Shown: piece by piece, positions 1 through 6,203 of the stretch
Numbering within the stretch: the stretch's first letter is position 1
How the letters are laid out: each line of letters opens with the position of its first letter
DNA from: Kiritimatiellales bacterium
GTDB taxonomy: Bacteria; Verrucomicrobiota; Kiritimatiellia; Kiritimatiellales; Pontiellaceae
Length of the DNA: 7,266 bases
Assembly: GCA_030630445.1 (NCBI GenBank)
Contig: DAOVNC010000176.1
Coordinates: 1 to 7,266 of the forward strand
Reading direction: 5' to 3'
Program-made: the position numbers and the translations under genes
Notes under the pieces: generated by a model
The model's database searches: none
The model's input: only the letters and a program-made list of their open reading frames with translations
Told to the model about the DNA's origin: nothing

Positions 1-45
1 CCTGTAGGGGCAACACATGATCTCCGTTTGTGTTGCCCCTACAGG
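1..45. repeat. Perfect 17-bp inverted repeat at the window edge
   Basis: Bases 1-17 (CCTGTAGGGGCAACACA) are the exact reverse complement of bases 29-45, separated by an 11-nt loop. The element starts at the first base of the window, so it may continue to the left. The sequence resembles the short GTAGGGGC...GCCCCTAC hairpins scattered between genes in many environmental bacteria; that family link is from memory. No T-run follows on either side, so a Rho-independent terminator is less likely than an interspersed repeat, although it could still act as an mRNA 3'-end structure. Confidence 0.75.
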
Positions 46-71
46 GCAATTTGGGCTGGGGATCTAAAGAA

Positions 72-90
72 CATGGGGCGATGCCCCATG
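72..90. repeat. Small perfect hairpin, 8-bp stem and 3-nt loop
   Basis: CATGGGGC (72-79) and GCCCCATG (83-90) pair perfectly around the loop GAT. It lies 26 nt after the edge inverted repeat and may belong to the same composite intergenic element. It has no T-tail and no known function can be assigned. Confidence 0.5.
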
Positions 91-194
91 CTAAAATGTG
101 TTGTGCGTTGCCTCTCCTTCCAGTCGCTGCTTTCGTCCCTCAAGCCTCGCTTCGCGTCAGCACATGGGCTACCATAAAAAACCCAGAAGAACCG

Positions 195-246
195 GATAAC
201 AAGACTATTTTCCCAGACTCCATGAGCCCAGCAGGGTCTTGTTATC
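195..246. repeat. Perfect 11-bp inverted repeat with 30-nt spacer
   Basis: GATAACAAGAC (195-205) is the exact reverse complement of GTCTTGTTATC (236-246), with 30 nt between them. The arms could be the ends of a very small non-coding mobile element or a regulatory foldback. No transposase gene and no obvious target-site duplication was seen. The rest of 1-344 shows no credible gene: the reading frames across it are short and do not resemble proteins. Confidence 0.45.
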
Positions 247-295
247 AATCGTCTTGTGAAAATATGCTTGTGGGAAATGTGCATTAAAAACAAGA

Positions 296-358
296 AATTG
301 GCGGATAGTAGTGCAGATGGACACGGATTTTTTTGGGCACTAAATTATTCTGTCCCCA
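296..358. repeat. Repeat-like tail overlapping the trmO stop codon
   Basis: Read leftward, this stretch runs from GGGGACAGAATAATT through a run of seven A to ATCCGTGTCCATCTGC. Both word types recur between genes in many bacterial genomes; the first is often seen near REP-associated transposase (RAYT) elements and the second in 'GTGTCCATCTGTG' repeats. This recognition is from memory. Bases 345-347 inside it form the trmO stop codon, so the last few trmO codons appear to lie in repeat-derived sequence. Confidence 0.3.
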
Positions 359-1064
359 CCTCAACGACCTTCAGCACGGTGACGGTATTTCCGGATTGGC
401 TCCACTTGATGTCCAGATCGAAAATCCGCGTGCCGAAGGTACGGTTCGGATCGTCGGATTGGTAGGCTGGGCGGGGGTTGTAGGCGAGCATGTCGGCGAT
501 GAGTTGCCGCAACGCGGGGCGTTGTTCGCTTTCCAAGGTTTCGATGGCGCGTCCCGCCGCCTCCGAAAATCCGACGGTATTGACGGGTTCCGGCGGGCTG
601 TCCGCAAAGGCGCTGGTGGCACCGGGGATGCGGTCGGCGTAGGGAATGTAGGGCTTGATATCGAGCACCGGCGTTCCATCAAGGAAGTCGCCGCCGCCGA
701 GTCGCAGCTCGGTTCCATCCACACCGAGCAGTTCCACCACCGACAAGCCGATGGGGTTGGGACGGAAGTTTGAGCGCGAAGCAAATACACCAACGCGCTC
801 GTTGCCGCCGAGGCGCGGCGGTCGCACGGTCGCCTTCCAGGGATTGTGTGCCGATTGGTGGAAGAGGAAGACGATCCACAGATGGGAAAAGCCGTCCAGC
901 CCGCGCAAGGCATCGGGGGTGTTGAAGGGCGGCAACAGCTCCAATTTGGCCGTGGCGCTTTTCACCAATCCCGGCTGGCGGGGAATGCCGAATTTTTCAC
1001 CATAGCACGAATGGATCGTGCCGATGGCCTTCAGGGTAAACTGGGAAACTAAAGGGTCTTGCAT
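345..1064 (-). CDS. trmO: tRNA (adenine(37)-N6)-methyltransferase, TrmO/TsaA family
   Basis: This 239-residue protein matches TrmO, the SAM-dependent enzyme that N6-methylates the t6A at position 37 of threonine tRNAs to give m6t6A, tuning ACY codon reading in the cytoplasm. Family motifs run in order: RQPGLV (29-34), FSHLWIVFLFH (59-69), RPPRLGG (81-87), GVFASRSNFRPNPIGLS (92-108), DGTPVLDIKPYIPYAD (129-144) and the C-terminal NPRPAY (196-201), all close to E. coli TrmO (235 aa). The start at 1064 is chosen because it reproduces the E. coli N-terminus (a few residues before the conserved AIGTI). ATGs at 1109 and 1115 would add 15-17 residues, and none of the three has a clear Shine-Dalgarno site. 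The gene is divergent from the kinase gene, 124 nt away. The last residues (VGTE) and stop lie in repeat-like sequence. Confidence 0.93.
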   Translation of the reverse strand: MQDPLVSQFTLKAIGTIHSCYGEKFGIPRQPGLVKSATAKLELLPPFNTPDALRGLDGFSHLWIVFLFHQSAHNPWKATVRPPRLGGNERVGVFASRSNFRPNPIGLSVVELLGVDGTELRLGGGDFLDGTPVLDIKPYIPYADRIPGATSAFADSPPEPVNTVGFSEAAGRAIETLESEQRPALRQLIADMLAYNPRPAYQSDDPNRTFGTRIFDLDIKWSQSGNTVTVLKVVEVGTE

Positions 1065-1188
1065 GGCGGGGGCAATGTGGAAAAGCGATCGGGGGTTGTC
1101 AATCCGCATATTCATTTTAAGGCAGAGTCCGGCGAAAAGTCCGTGACCCGTTTTGAGGATTAACCTACTGTTCCGCCTTGGAGGATTT
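1065..1188. promoter_or_regulatory. Divergent intergenic region, trmO / kinase
   Basis: This 124-nt spacer separates two divergent starts, so it should hold the promoters for both trmO (leftward) and the kinase-hemF unit (rightward). TTGTCA at 1096-1101 and the AT-rich stretch at 1108-1119 are the best promoter-like parts, but no pair has convincing spacing, so individual promoters are not called. Confidence 0.45.
1180..1184 (+). promoter_or_regulatory. Shine-Dalgarno site fixing the kinase start
   Basis: GGAGG at 1180-1184 sits 4 nt before the ATG at 1189. It selects this ATG over an in-frame TTG at 1153, which has no such site and would add 12 residues that look like untranslated leader. 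Confidence 0.8.
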
Positions 1189-3759
1189 ATGGACAACTCT
1201 GATACAGACCCAACCAAGGATTTGACGAATACGCCCGATGCCACCGAGGGCGGTTCGTCGTCGCTCGAACTCGGCAAGGTGAAGCAGGTGCTTTCCATCA
1301 AGCTGGAAAAGCCGGATACCCACTACACATCCATCACGCCGCTGGGCAAGGGTTCGTTCGGCGAGGTGCACGCCGCGCGCGATACGTTGCTGGGTCGCGA
1401 GGTGGCGATCAAGTCGCTCAAGAAGCATTTCCGCGAGGAGGAAGAGGTGGTGGACCGTTTCCTGAAGGAGGCACGTGGTACCGCCCAGCTTGAACACCCC
1501 AACATTATGCCGGTGCATGAGATGGGGGTGACGGACGAGCTGGGGATCTATTTCACGATGAAAAAGATCGACGGCGAGGACCTCAAGGAAATCCTTGAGA
1601 AGCTTCATGTCAACCTCGCCTTCTACGAAAAGACCTATTCACTCAACTTTCTGCTCGAAGTGTTTCTTTCGGTGTGCAACGGGGTGGCGTTTGCGCACAG
1701 CAAAGGGGTGATTCACCGCGACCTGAAGCCAGCCAACATCATGATCGGCGAATTTGGCGAAGTTCTGGTTTTGGATTGGGGATTGGTAAAGCAGGTCGGT
1801 ACGGACGAAGCTTCCGCAAGCGATATCCGGTTGCGGATGGACGGGTTTGACGATGGCTCGCAGACGATGGACGGGGCGGTTTCGGGAACCCCCAACTATA
1901 TGTCGCCGGAGCAGGCCGAGGGACGTATCGGCGACGTCGATTTCCAGAGCGATGTCTACAGTCTCGGGGCCATCCTCTACCACATCCTGGCCCATGTCCC
2001 TCCTTTCGAGAAAACACAGCTGCGCAAGCTCCTTGAGAATGTTAAGAAAGGCAACTTCGAGCCGCCGCGCCAGCGCTGCCCGGAACTAAAGATCCCGCGT
2101 GAGCTGGAGGCGATCTGCCGCAAGGCAATGTCGCGCCATCCGGTGAGCCGCTACCGTTCGGTCGAGCACTTGGCGCAGGACATCCGCAACCATATCGGCA
2201 ACTTCGAGGTGAGCGCCTACAAGGCACCGCGCTGGGTGCGTTGGTGGAAAACCTGCAAGCGCAACCCGGTCAAGTCCAGTGTGGTTGCCGCTGCCTTGGC
2301 TGTACTGCTGCTTTCCTTCGGGGCGCAGCACGCCATACTGTACGGAAGCTACAATACCAACCTGCGAAATGCCGAAGAGTTTCGCCTAAGTGCAGGCCAG
2401 AAGGTGGTGGTAGCCATGGCGAAATACGATGAGCTGCAAGAGATCTGCCGGGCGGCTCGCAGTCGTAGCGAGACATCGGAGGAAGAAAGGGCCCTGAAGC
2501 AGTTCGACTGTTTGCTGGGTGAAATCAATCGTGAGCTCAACCTGGCCCAGAGCTACTATGAAAACGTACCCGAGCAGTTTCAACAGAAGCGCCCGGTTCG
2601 CGAGGGTTTGCTTGATGTCATGCGCCAACGGATCGATTTCGCCTTCCATCGGAAAGCATATGCCGAGGCGGAAAACCGGTTGGCCGAAGTGAACGTCCGC
2701 GTCGAACGCTGGGGCGGCACATTGCGCCCGGGCGCCGCCGCCTTCTTGGCCAATGCCCGGAAGCGGGTTGCGGGGGACGGGGTTTTGGAGATTGTTGAAT
2801 CGCCCGGTGTGAAAGAGGTGATGGTTTTCTCCGTGGACGAACACGACCCGCGTTTTACCCAAGGCGACATGGCGGGCCGCAGCCGCACGTTCCCGCAGCG
2901 GATTGATCCTATCGGAAAGGGCTCGTACATCATGGAAGTGGTTTTGGAAAACGGAAGCAAGATTCCGTATCCCGTTTTCATCGACCACGGCGAGCACAAG
3001 CGGATCGAGTTGGAGGTTCCTTCCGAGATCCCTGCGGGCATGGCCTATGTGCCGGCGGGTCCTTTCTTCTACGGGGGCGAAGAGTCGCGCTTCTATCGTC
3101 GGCACCGCTACACCTTGAAGAGCTTTTTCATCAAGCAATACGAAGTCACATTTGCGGAATATATCGAGTTTTGGAAAACCCTCGATGGCGAGCTCAAGCA
3201 AAAATATGCCGGCCGAATCCAGTTTGAGGAAAACGAACGGGAATTCCACGACGCGTGGAATGCCGACGGCAAATTGCTGGACGACCGGCTAAAGCCGGAG
3301 CTGCCCGTGGTTGGAATCACACGAGAAGCGGCCGAGGCCTATTGCGCATGGATTGGTGGGCAAAGGGGCGCGGTCGTCCGCTTGCCTTCCGCCGAGGAGT
3401 GGGAGAAGGCCGCACGCGGTGTCGACGGTCGCCGCTATGTCTGGGGAAACGGGCTCGATGTTAGACTGACCATGACCAAGAAAAACACGGACGCAAAAAA
3501 GAAGCATCCCTTTTTGGCGCCGCCCGGAAGCTTCAAACTCACCGACTCCTCGGTCTACAACGTCTACGACATGGCCGGCAACGTGCGCGAGATGACCTCA
3601 TCGCCCCTGCCCGGCGGGGGTGAAAATCCGCTCTACCAGATCAAGGGCGGCAGTGCCTTCACGCCCGCCACGTTCCTTCCGTGCTGCTACGCATCCGACA
3701 CGCCTGTCGTCCCGTCCGACGTCGGCTTCCGCTACATCCAGGAAATCCCTGTGAAATGA
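1189..3759 (+). CDS. Membrane Ser/Thr protein kinase fused to an FGE-sulfatase (SUMF1-like) domain
   Basis: This 856-residue protein has a complete Hanks-type kinase domain (about 45-340): glycine loop GKGSFGEV (53-60), VAIK with K75, helix-C E94, HRDLKPAN (176-183, catalytic D178), DWG in place of DFG (196-198), SGTPNYMSPEQ (232-242) and DVYSLG (255-260). A single hydrophobic segment (about 363-386) preceded by a basic stretch (RWVRWWKTCKRNPVK) predicts a cytoplasmic kinase and an outward C-terminal half. That half has a charged helical linker (390-530), a PEGA-like beta domain (about 531-612) and an FGE-sulfatase domain (616-852) with RLPSAEEWEKAARG (731-744), YDMAGNVRE (793-801), GGS (820-822) and VGFRYI (845-850). 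The cysteine pair normally after RGGS in active formylglycine-generating enzymes is missing; the only nearby cysteines are adjacent, C832-C833. The architecture is known in PVC and myxobacterial kinases and, from memory, in chlamydial Pkn1. The outer part probably senses or binds something; the signal and kinase targets are unknown. Confidence 0.92.
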   Translation: MDNSDTDPTKDLTNTPDATEGGSSSLELGKVKQVLSIKLEKPDTHYTSITPLGKGSFGEVHAARDTLLGREVAIKSLKKHFREEEEVVDRFLKEARGTAQLEHPNIMPVHEMGVTDELGIYFTMKKIDGEDLKEILEKLHVNLAFYEKTYSLNFLLEVFLSVCNGVAFAHSKGVIHRDLKPANIMIGEFGEVLVLDWGLVKQVGTDEASASDIRLRMDGFDDGSQTMDGAVSGTPNYMSPEQAEGRIGDVDFQSDVYSLGAILYHILAHVPPFEKTQLRKLLENVKKGNFEPPRQRCPELKIPRELEAICRKAMSRHPVSRYRSVEHLAQDIRNHIGNFEVSAYKAPRWVRWWKTCKRNPVKSSVVAAALAVLLLSFGAQHAILYGSYNTNLRNAEEFRLSAGQKVVVAMAKYDELQEICRAARSRSETSEEERALKQFDCLLGEINRELNLAQSYYENVPEQFQQKRPVREGLLDVMRQRIDFAFHRKAYAEAENRLAEVNVRVERWGGTLRPGAAAFLANARKRVAGDGVLEIVESPGVKEVMVFSVDEHDPRFTQGDMAGRSRTFPQRIDPIGKGSYIMEVVLENGSKIPYPVFIDHGEHKRIELEVPSEIPAGMAYVPAGPFFYGGEESRFYRRHRYTLKSFFIKQYEVTFAEYIEFWKTLDGELKQKYAGRIQFEENEREFHDAWNADGKLLDDRLKPELPVVGITREAAEAYCAWIGGQRGAVVRLPSAEEWEKAARGVDGRRYVWGNGLDVRLTMTKKNTDAKKKHPFLAPPGSFKLTDSSVYNVYDMAGNVREMTSSPLPGGGENPLYQIKGGSAFTPATFLPCCYASDTPVVPSDVGFRYIQEIPVK

Positions 3760-4748
3760 CGAGGAGAACCGAAGCCCATTTGCTTGTCGAAGCGCTGCAG
3801 CGCCGCTTTGTCCAGGCCTTGGAAAAGTTGGGAGGGCAACCCTTCGCCGCCGCCGAATGGCTGCGCGACGACGGACGCCACGGCGGTGGACTACGCTTTG
3901 GCATAGCCGACAGCGAATGGCTAGGCCGTGCTTCCGTCAACGTCTCGCAAGTCCACTACGACGACGAACCCGACCGCAAGCTCGGTTCCGCCACAGCCCT
4001 TTCCGCCATCGTGCATCCCGCCCATCCGCGCGCGCCCTCCGTACATATCCATATCAGTTGGACGGAGCTGAAAAATGGCGACGGCTATTGGCGCATCATG
4101 GCCGACCTCAATCCCGCGATCCCAAACCCCGGGCAAACCGAACGGTTTGCCGAACGCCTGCGACGGGCCGCCCCCGGCGAGTTCGACGAGGCGGTGGAGC
4201 AGGGGAACCGCTATTTCTTCATCCCCGCCCTCGGGCGGCACCGCGGCGTCGCGCATTTCTATCTCGAAAACCATAACTCCGGCGACTTTCCCGTCGATCT
4301 CGCCCTTGCGCAACGGGTGGGGGAGGCCGCCATCGACGGATACCTCTCATTGATTGAAGAACCCTGTCCACCCGCCACCGATGCCGACCGTGCCGCGCAG
4401 CTTGCCTACCACACGCTCTACTTTTTCCAAGTGCTCACCCTCGACCGCGGAACCACCGCCGGTCTGTTGGTGCATAACCAGAACGACGTTGGCATTCTCG
4501 GCTCGCTCCCGCCATGCATCGACAAGAATCTGCTCGCCTCCTGGCGGTCGCGGATGGAGCCGCCGCAGGACAAGCTGCTCGAAAGCATCCTTGCCGCACT
4601 GCCCGTCTTTGGAATCTGCATCATCGATGATTCGGTAAAGCAAAAACTGGCCCATGCCGTGCGCACCCACTATCAGAACCACCCCGAAGCACTCGAGTTG
4701 CAGGCATCCGGTCATTCAACTCCGCCGACGATTGAGAATCACCAGTAG
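3756..4748 (+). CDS. Divergent HemF-family protein (oxygen-dependent coproporphyrinogen III oxidase-like)
   Basis: This 330-residue protein aligns along its length with HemF (E. coli 299 aa), which converts coproporphyrinogen III to protoporphyrinogen IX using O2. Visible matches are NVSQVHY (62-68), an IVHPAHPRAPSVHIHI segment (85-100) like the HemF HP.NP..PT.H.N block, DLNP (117-120) for DLTP, YFFIPALGRHRGVAHFY (153-169) for YFFI.HR.ERRGIGGIFF, and LDRGTTAGLL (229-238) for the near-invariant YDRGT..GL. Odd changes are YWRIMADLNP (111-120) where HemF has WWFGGG.DLTP, and S101 where the H.N.R motif has arginine. H97, D117, R163, D230 and R231 are kept. The ATG overlaps the kinase stop as ATGA, with only a weak AGGA 12 nt upstream, so translational coupling is likely. 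It has no signal peptide or membrane segment and should be cytoplasmic, as is the kinase domain. Family membership is fairly sure; activity is not, so no hemF symbol is given. Confidence 0.75.
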   Translation: MTRRTEAHLLVEALQRRFVQALEKLGGQPFAAAEWLRDDGRHGGGLRFGIADSEWLGRASVNVSQVHYDDEPDRKLGSATALSAIVHPAHPRAPSVHIHISWTELKNGDGYWRIMADLNPAIPNPGQTERFAERLRRAAPGEFDEAVEQGNRYFFIPALGRHRGVAHFYLENHNSGDFPVDLALAQRVGEAAIDGYLSLIEEPCPPATDADRAAQLAYHTLYFFQVLTLDRGTTAGLLVHNQNDVGILGSLPPCIDKNLLASWRSRMEPPQDKLLESILAALPVFGICIIDDSVKQKLAHAVRTHYQNHPEALELQASGHSTPPTIENHQ

Positions 4749-4775
4749 GGGGGCTTTCAATTTGTAGTGCGGTGG

Positions 4776-4801
4776 GCCGAAGGCTTGCGAAGCAATTCGG
4801 C
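4776..4801. terminator. Hairpin between convergent genes, possible bidirectional terminator
   Basis: GCCGAA (4776-4781) pairs with TTCGGC (4796-4801), and inside it TTGC (4785-4788) pairs with GCAA (4792-4795) around a GAA loop, with a 3-nt bulge (GGC) on the left side. It lies in the 88-nt spacer between the hemF-like gene and coaB, which converge. Neither strand has a T-run after the stem, so the terminator role is inferred from position only. Confidence 0.3.
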
Positions 4802-4836
4802 ATTGCATCAATACGGCATATCAACCGTTCAACGCC

Positions 4837-5472
4837 CTAAAGCGCGGCGATGGCGTCGAAGATGTTTTTTGCGCAGTCGGCTTTTCCGATGCTTCCCCAG
4901 TGCGTGAAGTGGTCGGTGCTGGCGGATAGAAAGCAAAAGGTTCCGTTTTCCGCACCGAGGGTGGCGGGGGAGTTGAGCACGATGCCATCGAGGTTTTTGG
5001 TTTCGAGCTTGCGGCGGGCGTTGGCTTCGCTGTCGGAGGTTTGCAGGGCGAAGCCGATAGCGATTTGATCTGTCCGTTTTTCGGCGCATAGTGTTTTGGC
5101 GATATCCGGGGTGGGGCGCAGGCGCAGCACCCATTCCGCATCCGACTTGGCCATTTTTTCGACGTGCTTTTCTGCGGGCGCATAGTCGGCCACGGCGGCG
5201 GCGAAGATGACAAGGTCGGCTTTTTTAAACATCGCCTGCGCCGTTTCGAGCATCTCCTCCGCATCGACGACAGGGTGGATATGATCCTTTTCAAGCCGGG
5301 GCAGGTATTCCGGGGCGACGGGTCCTGTGACGAATTCGACGCTGAAGCCGCGCCGTGCCGCCTCTTCGGCAATAGCCTTGCCCATCTTGCCGCTACTGGC
5401 GTTTCCGATGAAGCGCACGGGATCGATGTATTCGTGCGTCGGGCCGGATAGGATGAGGACTCGCTTATTCAT
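4837..5472 (-). CDS. coaB: Phosphopantothenate-cysteine ligase (CoaB, stand-alone)
   Basis: This 211-residue protein is the CoaB half of the usual bifunctional CoaBC. It joins 4'-phosphopantothenate and cysteine, using a nucleotide triphosphate (CTP in bacteria), to give 4'-phosphopantothenoylcysteine in coenzyme A synthesis. The N-terminal nucleotide-binding motif runs from GPTHEYIDPVRFIGN (10-24) into ASSGKMG (25-31), followed by FAAAVADYAP (90-99), LRPTPDIAKTL (118-128), IGFALQTSD (139-147) and KLETKNLDGIVLNSPA (155-170). The lysines at 155 and 159 lie in the segment that carries a catalytic lysine in E. coli CoaB. Length fits a complete ligase domain. The ATG at 5472 directly precedes the conserved strand but has no Shine-Dalgarno sequence. 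It is the last gene of the leftward operon, 83 nt after coaC, with a long hairpin repeat between them. Confidence 0.93.
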   Translation of the reverse strand: MNKRVLILSGPTHEYIDPVRFIGNASSGKMGKAIAEEAARRGFSVEFVTGPVAPEYLPRLEKDHIHPVVDAEEMLETAQAMFKKADLVIFAAAVADYAPAEKHVEKMAKSDAEWVLRLRPTPDIAKTLCAEKRTDQIAIGFALQTSDSEANARRKLETKNLDGIVLNSPATLGAENGTFCFLSASTDHFTHWGSIGKADCAKNIFDAIAAL

Positions 5473-5487
5473 GGGCTGTGTTATTCA

Positions 5488-5548
5488 CCGCGAAAGAACG
5501 CAAGGAACGCAAAGCAGATGTTTTTGTGTTCCTTGCGTTCTTTTGCGG
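5488..5548. repeat. Near-perfect 26-bp hairpin, interspersed-repeat type, between coaC and coaB
   Basis: Arms 5488-5513 and 5523-5548 pair with two mismatches, around a 9-nt loop; both mismatches are G-T pairs read on the + strand and C-A on the - strand. Each arm itself contains a short tandem of the word (A)GAACGCAA / GGAACGCAA. This 'CGCAAAGAACGCAA' style of palindrome is widespread between genes in unrelated bacteria (recognition from memory). It fills most of the 83-nt spacer and would be transcribed within the operon, where it could limit coaB expression or stabilise the upstream message. Confidence 0.8.
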
Positions 5549-5555
5549 TTCTAAA

Positions 5556-6110
5556 TTAAAAGACGGAGCTGAGGATGATTTGGGCGATGGCGGTGGGGGT
5601 GCTCATGCGGCCATAGCCATGGGTGCCGCAGGCGAGGCGCCCTTGTTCGGGGCCGATTTGGTGCCAGCCCATCTTGAGGAGTTTCCTGGCGTTTTCGCGG
5701 ACAATGGGTTGTTCCCACATCTGCACGTTCATGGCGGGGCAGAAGATGCGCTTGCAGTCGGGCTTGAGGGAGAGCGCGCTGCAGCAGACGATGTCGTCGC
5801 CAAAGCCGTGGGCGAGCTTGGCGATGGCGTTGGCCGTGGCGGGCACCACGGCGAAGGCATCGGCCTCCGTGGCGGGGTAGAGATGCGGATAGATCACATC
5901 CATGTCGCCGGTATGGTGTTCGGGGAAGGTCGAGGTAATCACCTTTTGCTGGCTAAGTGCCGCGAAGGTGAGCGGCGCGACAAACTTTGTGGCCGCCTCC
6001 GTCATCACCACGCGGACATCGATAGCGGCTTTGACGAGCTGGCTGACAATGTCTGCCGTCTTGTAGGCCGCAATGCCGCCGGTTACACCAATCAACACCT
6101 TGGGTTTCAT
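5556..6110 (-). CDS. coaC: Phosphopantothenoylcysteine decarboxylase (CoaC, stand-alone)
   Basis: This 184-residue flavoprotein of the HFCD family decarboxylates 4'-phosphopantothenoylcysteine to 4'-phosphopantetheine, the step after CoaB. Visible are the FMN-binding start GVTGGIAAYK (8-17), the catalytic histidine H76 in YPHLYPATEADAFAVVPATAN (74-94), the substrate-recognition motif PAMNVQMW (125-132) and the active-site cysteine C161 in ACGTHGYGRM (160-169). The start is set at 6110 because MKPKVLIG begins the family fold. A longer frame to 6203 only adds residues translated from the repeat-like spacer. AGGAG lies about 13 nt upstream, farther than ideal. The protein ends about where the CoaB domain would start in CoaBC, so this is a natural split, not a truncation. 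Confidence 0.93.
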   Translation of the reverse strand: MKPKVLIGVTGGIAAYKTADIVSQLVKAAIDVRVVMTEAATKFVAPLTFAALSQQKVITSTFPEHHTGDMDVIYPHLYPATEADAFAVVPATANAIAKLAHGFGDDIVCCSALSLKPDCKRIFCPAMNVQMWEQPIVRENARKLLKMGWHQIGPEQGRLACGTHGYGRMSTPTAIAQIILSSVF

Positions 6111-6143
6111 GATGGTCGCTACGCTCCTGTTATGGGTTGTTGA

Positions 6144-6203
6144 TTGTTGGGTTGCTTGTTGGTTGGGGGAATCCCGATCAACCATTACTCGGCAACCCAG
6201 CAA
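6144..6203. repeat. Nested foldback in the frr-coaC spacer
   Basis: TTGTTGGGTTGC (6144-6155) pairs with GCAACCCAGCAA (6192-6203) with one G-T pair. Inside, GGTTG (6161-6165) pairs with CAACC (6179-6183), and GGG (6167-6169) with CCC (6173-6175). The left part is rich in GTTG/TTGG words, as in degenerate GTTGGGTTG repeats seen between genes in some bacteria. It fills most of the 96-nt spacer, directly after the frr stop, and would fold in the operon mRNA. Confidence 0.5.

Noticed and set aside
30..287. Open frames of about 85 residues on both strands
   Set aside because: They span the inverted repeats, have no ribosome site and no protein-like pattern; they are chance frames over repeat sequence.
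345..1115. Longer trmO starting at 1109, 1115 or further upstream to 1301
   Set aside because: The extra residues have no counterpart in E. coli TrmO and have no ribosome site, and the 1301 extension runs into the divergent kinase gene.
1096..1124. Possible sigma-70 promoter with TTGTCA as -35
   Set aside because: No convincing -10 box lies 16-18 nt downstream; the match is too weak to call.
1153..1188. TTG start adding 12 residues to the kinase
   Set aside because: The GGAGG at 1180-1184 lies inside this extension and is well placed for the ATG at 1189.
2386..3249. Leftward 287-residue frame opposite the kinase gene
   Set aside because: It is antisense to the linker and FGE-like domain, which are clearly coding; it resembles no family.
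3681..3755. Upstream extension of the HemF-like protein
   Set aside because: It lies inside the kinase coding sequence, is arginine-rich out-of-frame sequence, and the ATGA overlap gives a natural start.
5478..6143. Rightward 221-residue frame opposite coaC
   Set aside because: It begins in the hairpin repeat (giving a KERKERK-type peptide) and is otherwise the antisense shadow of coaC.
6111..6203. N-terminal extension of CoaC to 6203
   Set aside because: The added 31 residues are translated from the repeat-like spacer, and the family fold starts at the methionine at 6110.
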